A DNA stretch of 34,264 nucleotides, from the NCBI GenBank assembly GCA_021738385.1, contig JAIPCF010000023.1:1-34264 (forward strand). The letters run 5' to 3'. How positions within the stretch are numbered: position 1 is the first letter of the stretch; every line of letters begins with the position of its first letter. Source of the DNA: Sulfuritalea sp. Its GTDB lineage: Bacteria; Pseudomonadota; Gammaproteobacteria; Burkholderiales; Rhodocyclaceae. Made by a program: the position numbers and the translations under genes. The notes beneath the pieces are model-generated. The model was given only the letters and a program-made list of their open reading frames with translations, did no database searches and was not told where the DNA came from. Positions 34,053 to 34,264 of this stretch are shown piece by piece.

Positions 34053-34264
34053 GCCGTCTCACCAGCGCCAGCGCTTTGCGTCCCTTCGGGAAGTTTTTCG
34101 TGCCGTCTCACCAGCGCCAGCGCTTTGCGTCCCTTCGGGAAGTTTTTCGTGCCGTCTCACCAGCGCCGAGTTTTTCGTGCCGTCTCACCAGCGCCGAGTT
34201 TTTCGTGCCGTCTCACCAGCGCCGAGTTTTTCGTGCCGTCTCACCAGCGCCGAGTTTTTCGTGC
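34004..34264. repeat. Tandem array with 49-bp and 28-bp units, continuing past the window
   Basis: Three exact 49-bp units start at 34004, 34053 and 34102. They are followed by four exact 28-bp units starting at 34151, 34179, 34207 and 34235, with two bases of another at the end. Both unit types begin GCCGTCTCACCAGCGCC and end AGTTTTTCGT; the short unit lacks about 21 bp including the small hairpin TCCC-TTC-GGGA. Each unit ends in a T-run, so each long unit resembles a mini-terminator. There are no spacers, so it is not CRISPR. Confidence 0.95.

Noticed and set aside
34004-34264. CRISPR array
   Set aside because: Units are directly abutting with no unique spacers, and no cas gene is nearby.

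Overview
The window looks like chromosomal DNA of a GC-rich betaproteobacterium, most plausibly Rhodocyclales or a neighbouring lineage such as Accumulibacter or Sterolibacterium relatives. I infer this from protein flavour (IcmF mutase, proteobacterial-type GshA, an AraC regulator with an arabinose-binding-like N-terminus, FadD15-like ligase), strong GC3 codon bias, and a dRS3-type repeat. No rRNA, tRNA, integrase or complete insertion sequence was seen.

Layout. 1-3340: acyl-CoA metabolism, with a truncated long-chain acyl-CoA ligase divergent from a Crp/Fnr regulator, then 3-hydroxybutyryl-CoA dehydrogenase; a long hairpin separates the last two, which converge. 3531-5482: a LecA-like small protein followed by a leaderless subtilisin-type protease, closed by a strong terminator. 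5646-10155: the adaptive-response methyltransferase Ada converges on a fused B12-dependent acyl-CoA mutase (icmF), which is divergent from an AraC-type regulator. 11406-15764: hemerythrin, a ChaN-type lipoprotein, a small membrane protein, an EF-G-like GTPase and a DUF454 membrane protein. 15983-19711: a 1242-residue periplasmic-sensor/PAS/GGDEF/EAL protein. 19728-22314: a SRAP (HMCES/YedK) abasic-site protein coupled to a B12-binding radical SAM protein. 22315-24920: a duplicated non-coding segment, a conserved-looking unknown protein and gshA. 25520-33791: a five-gene restriction operon, hsdM - DUF1016 nuclease - hsdS - Mrr-like nuclease - hsdR. 33792-34264: a tandem repeat array that runs off the window.

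How the parts fit. FadD, Hbd and IcmF suggest active turnover of acyl-CoA and branched-chain intermediates under local Crp/Fnr and AraC control. Ada and SRAP are DNA-damage functions. The restriction operon carries two extra PD-(D/E)XK nucleases inside a type I system, joined by overlapping or closely spaced genes, and has several perfect palindromes inside it.

The least expected features are these. (a) A short repeat, consensus near TCACCAKCGCCGASTTT, recurs at gene edges across the window and is the unit of the terminal tandem array. (b) Two nested palindromes lie in the DUF1016 linker and a 13-bp-arm hairpin sits just before that gene. (c) A dRS3-type repeat is read in frame inside hsdM. 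(d) A 22-bp Crp/CooA-like palindrome overlaps the start of the Crp/Fnr gene.
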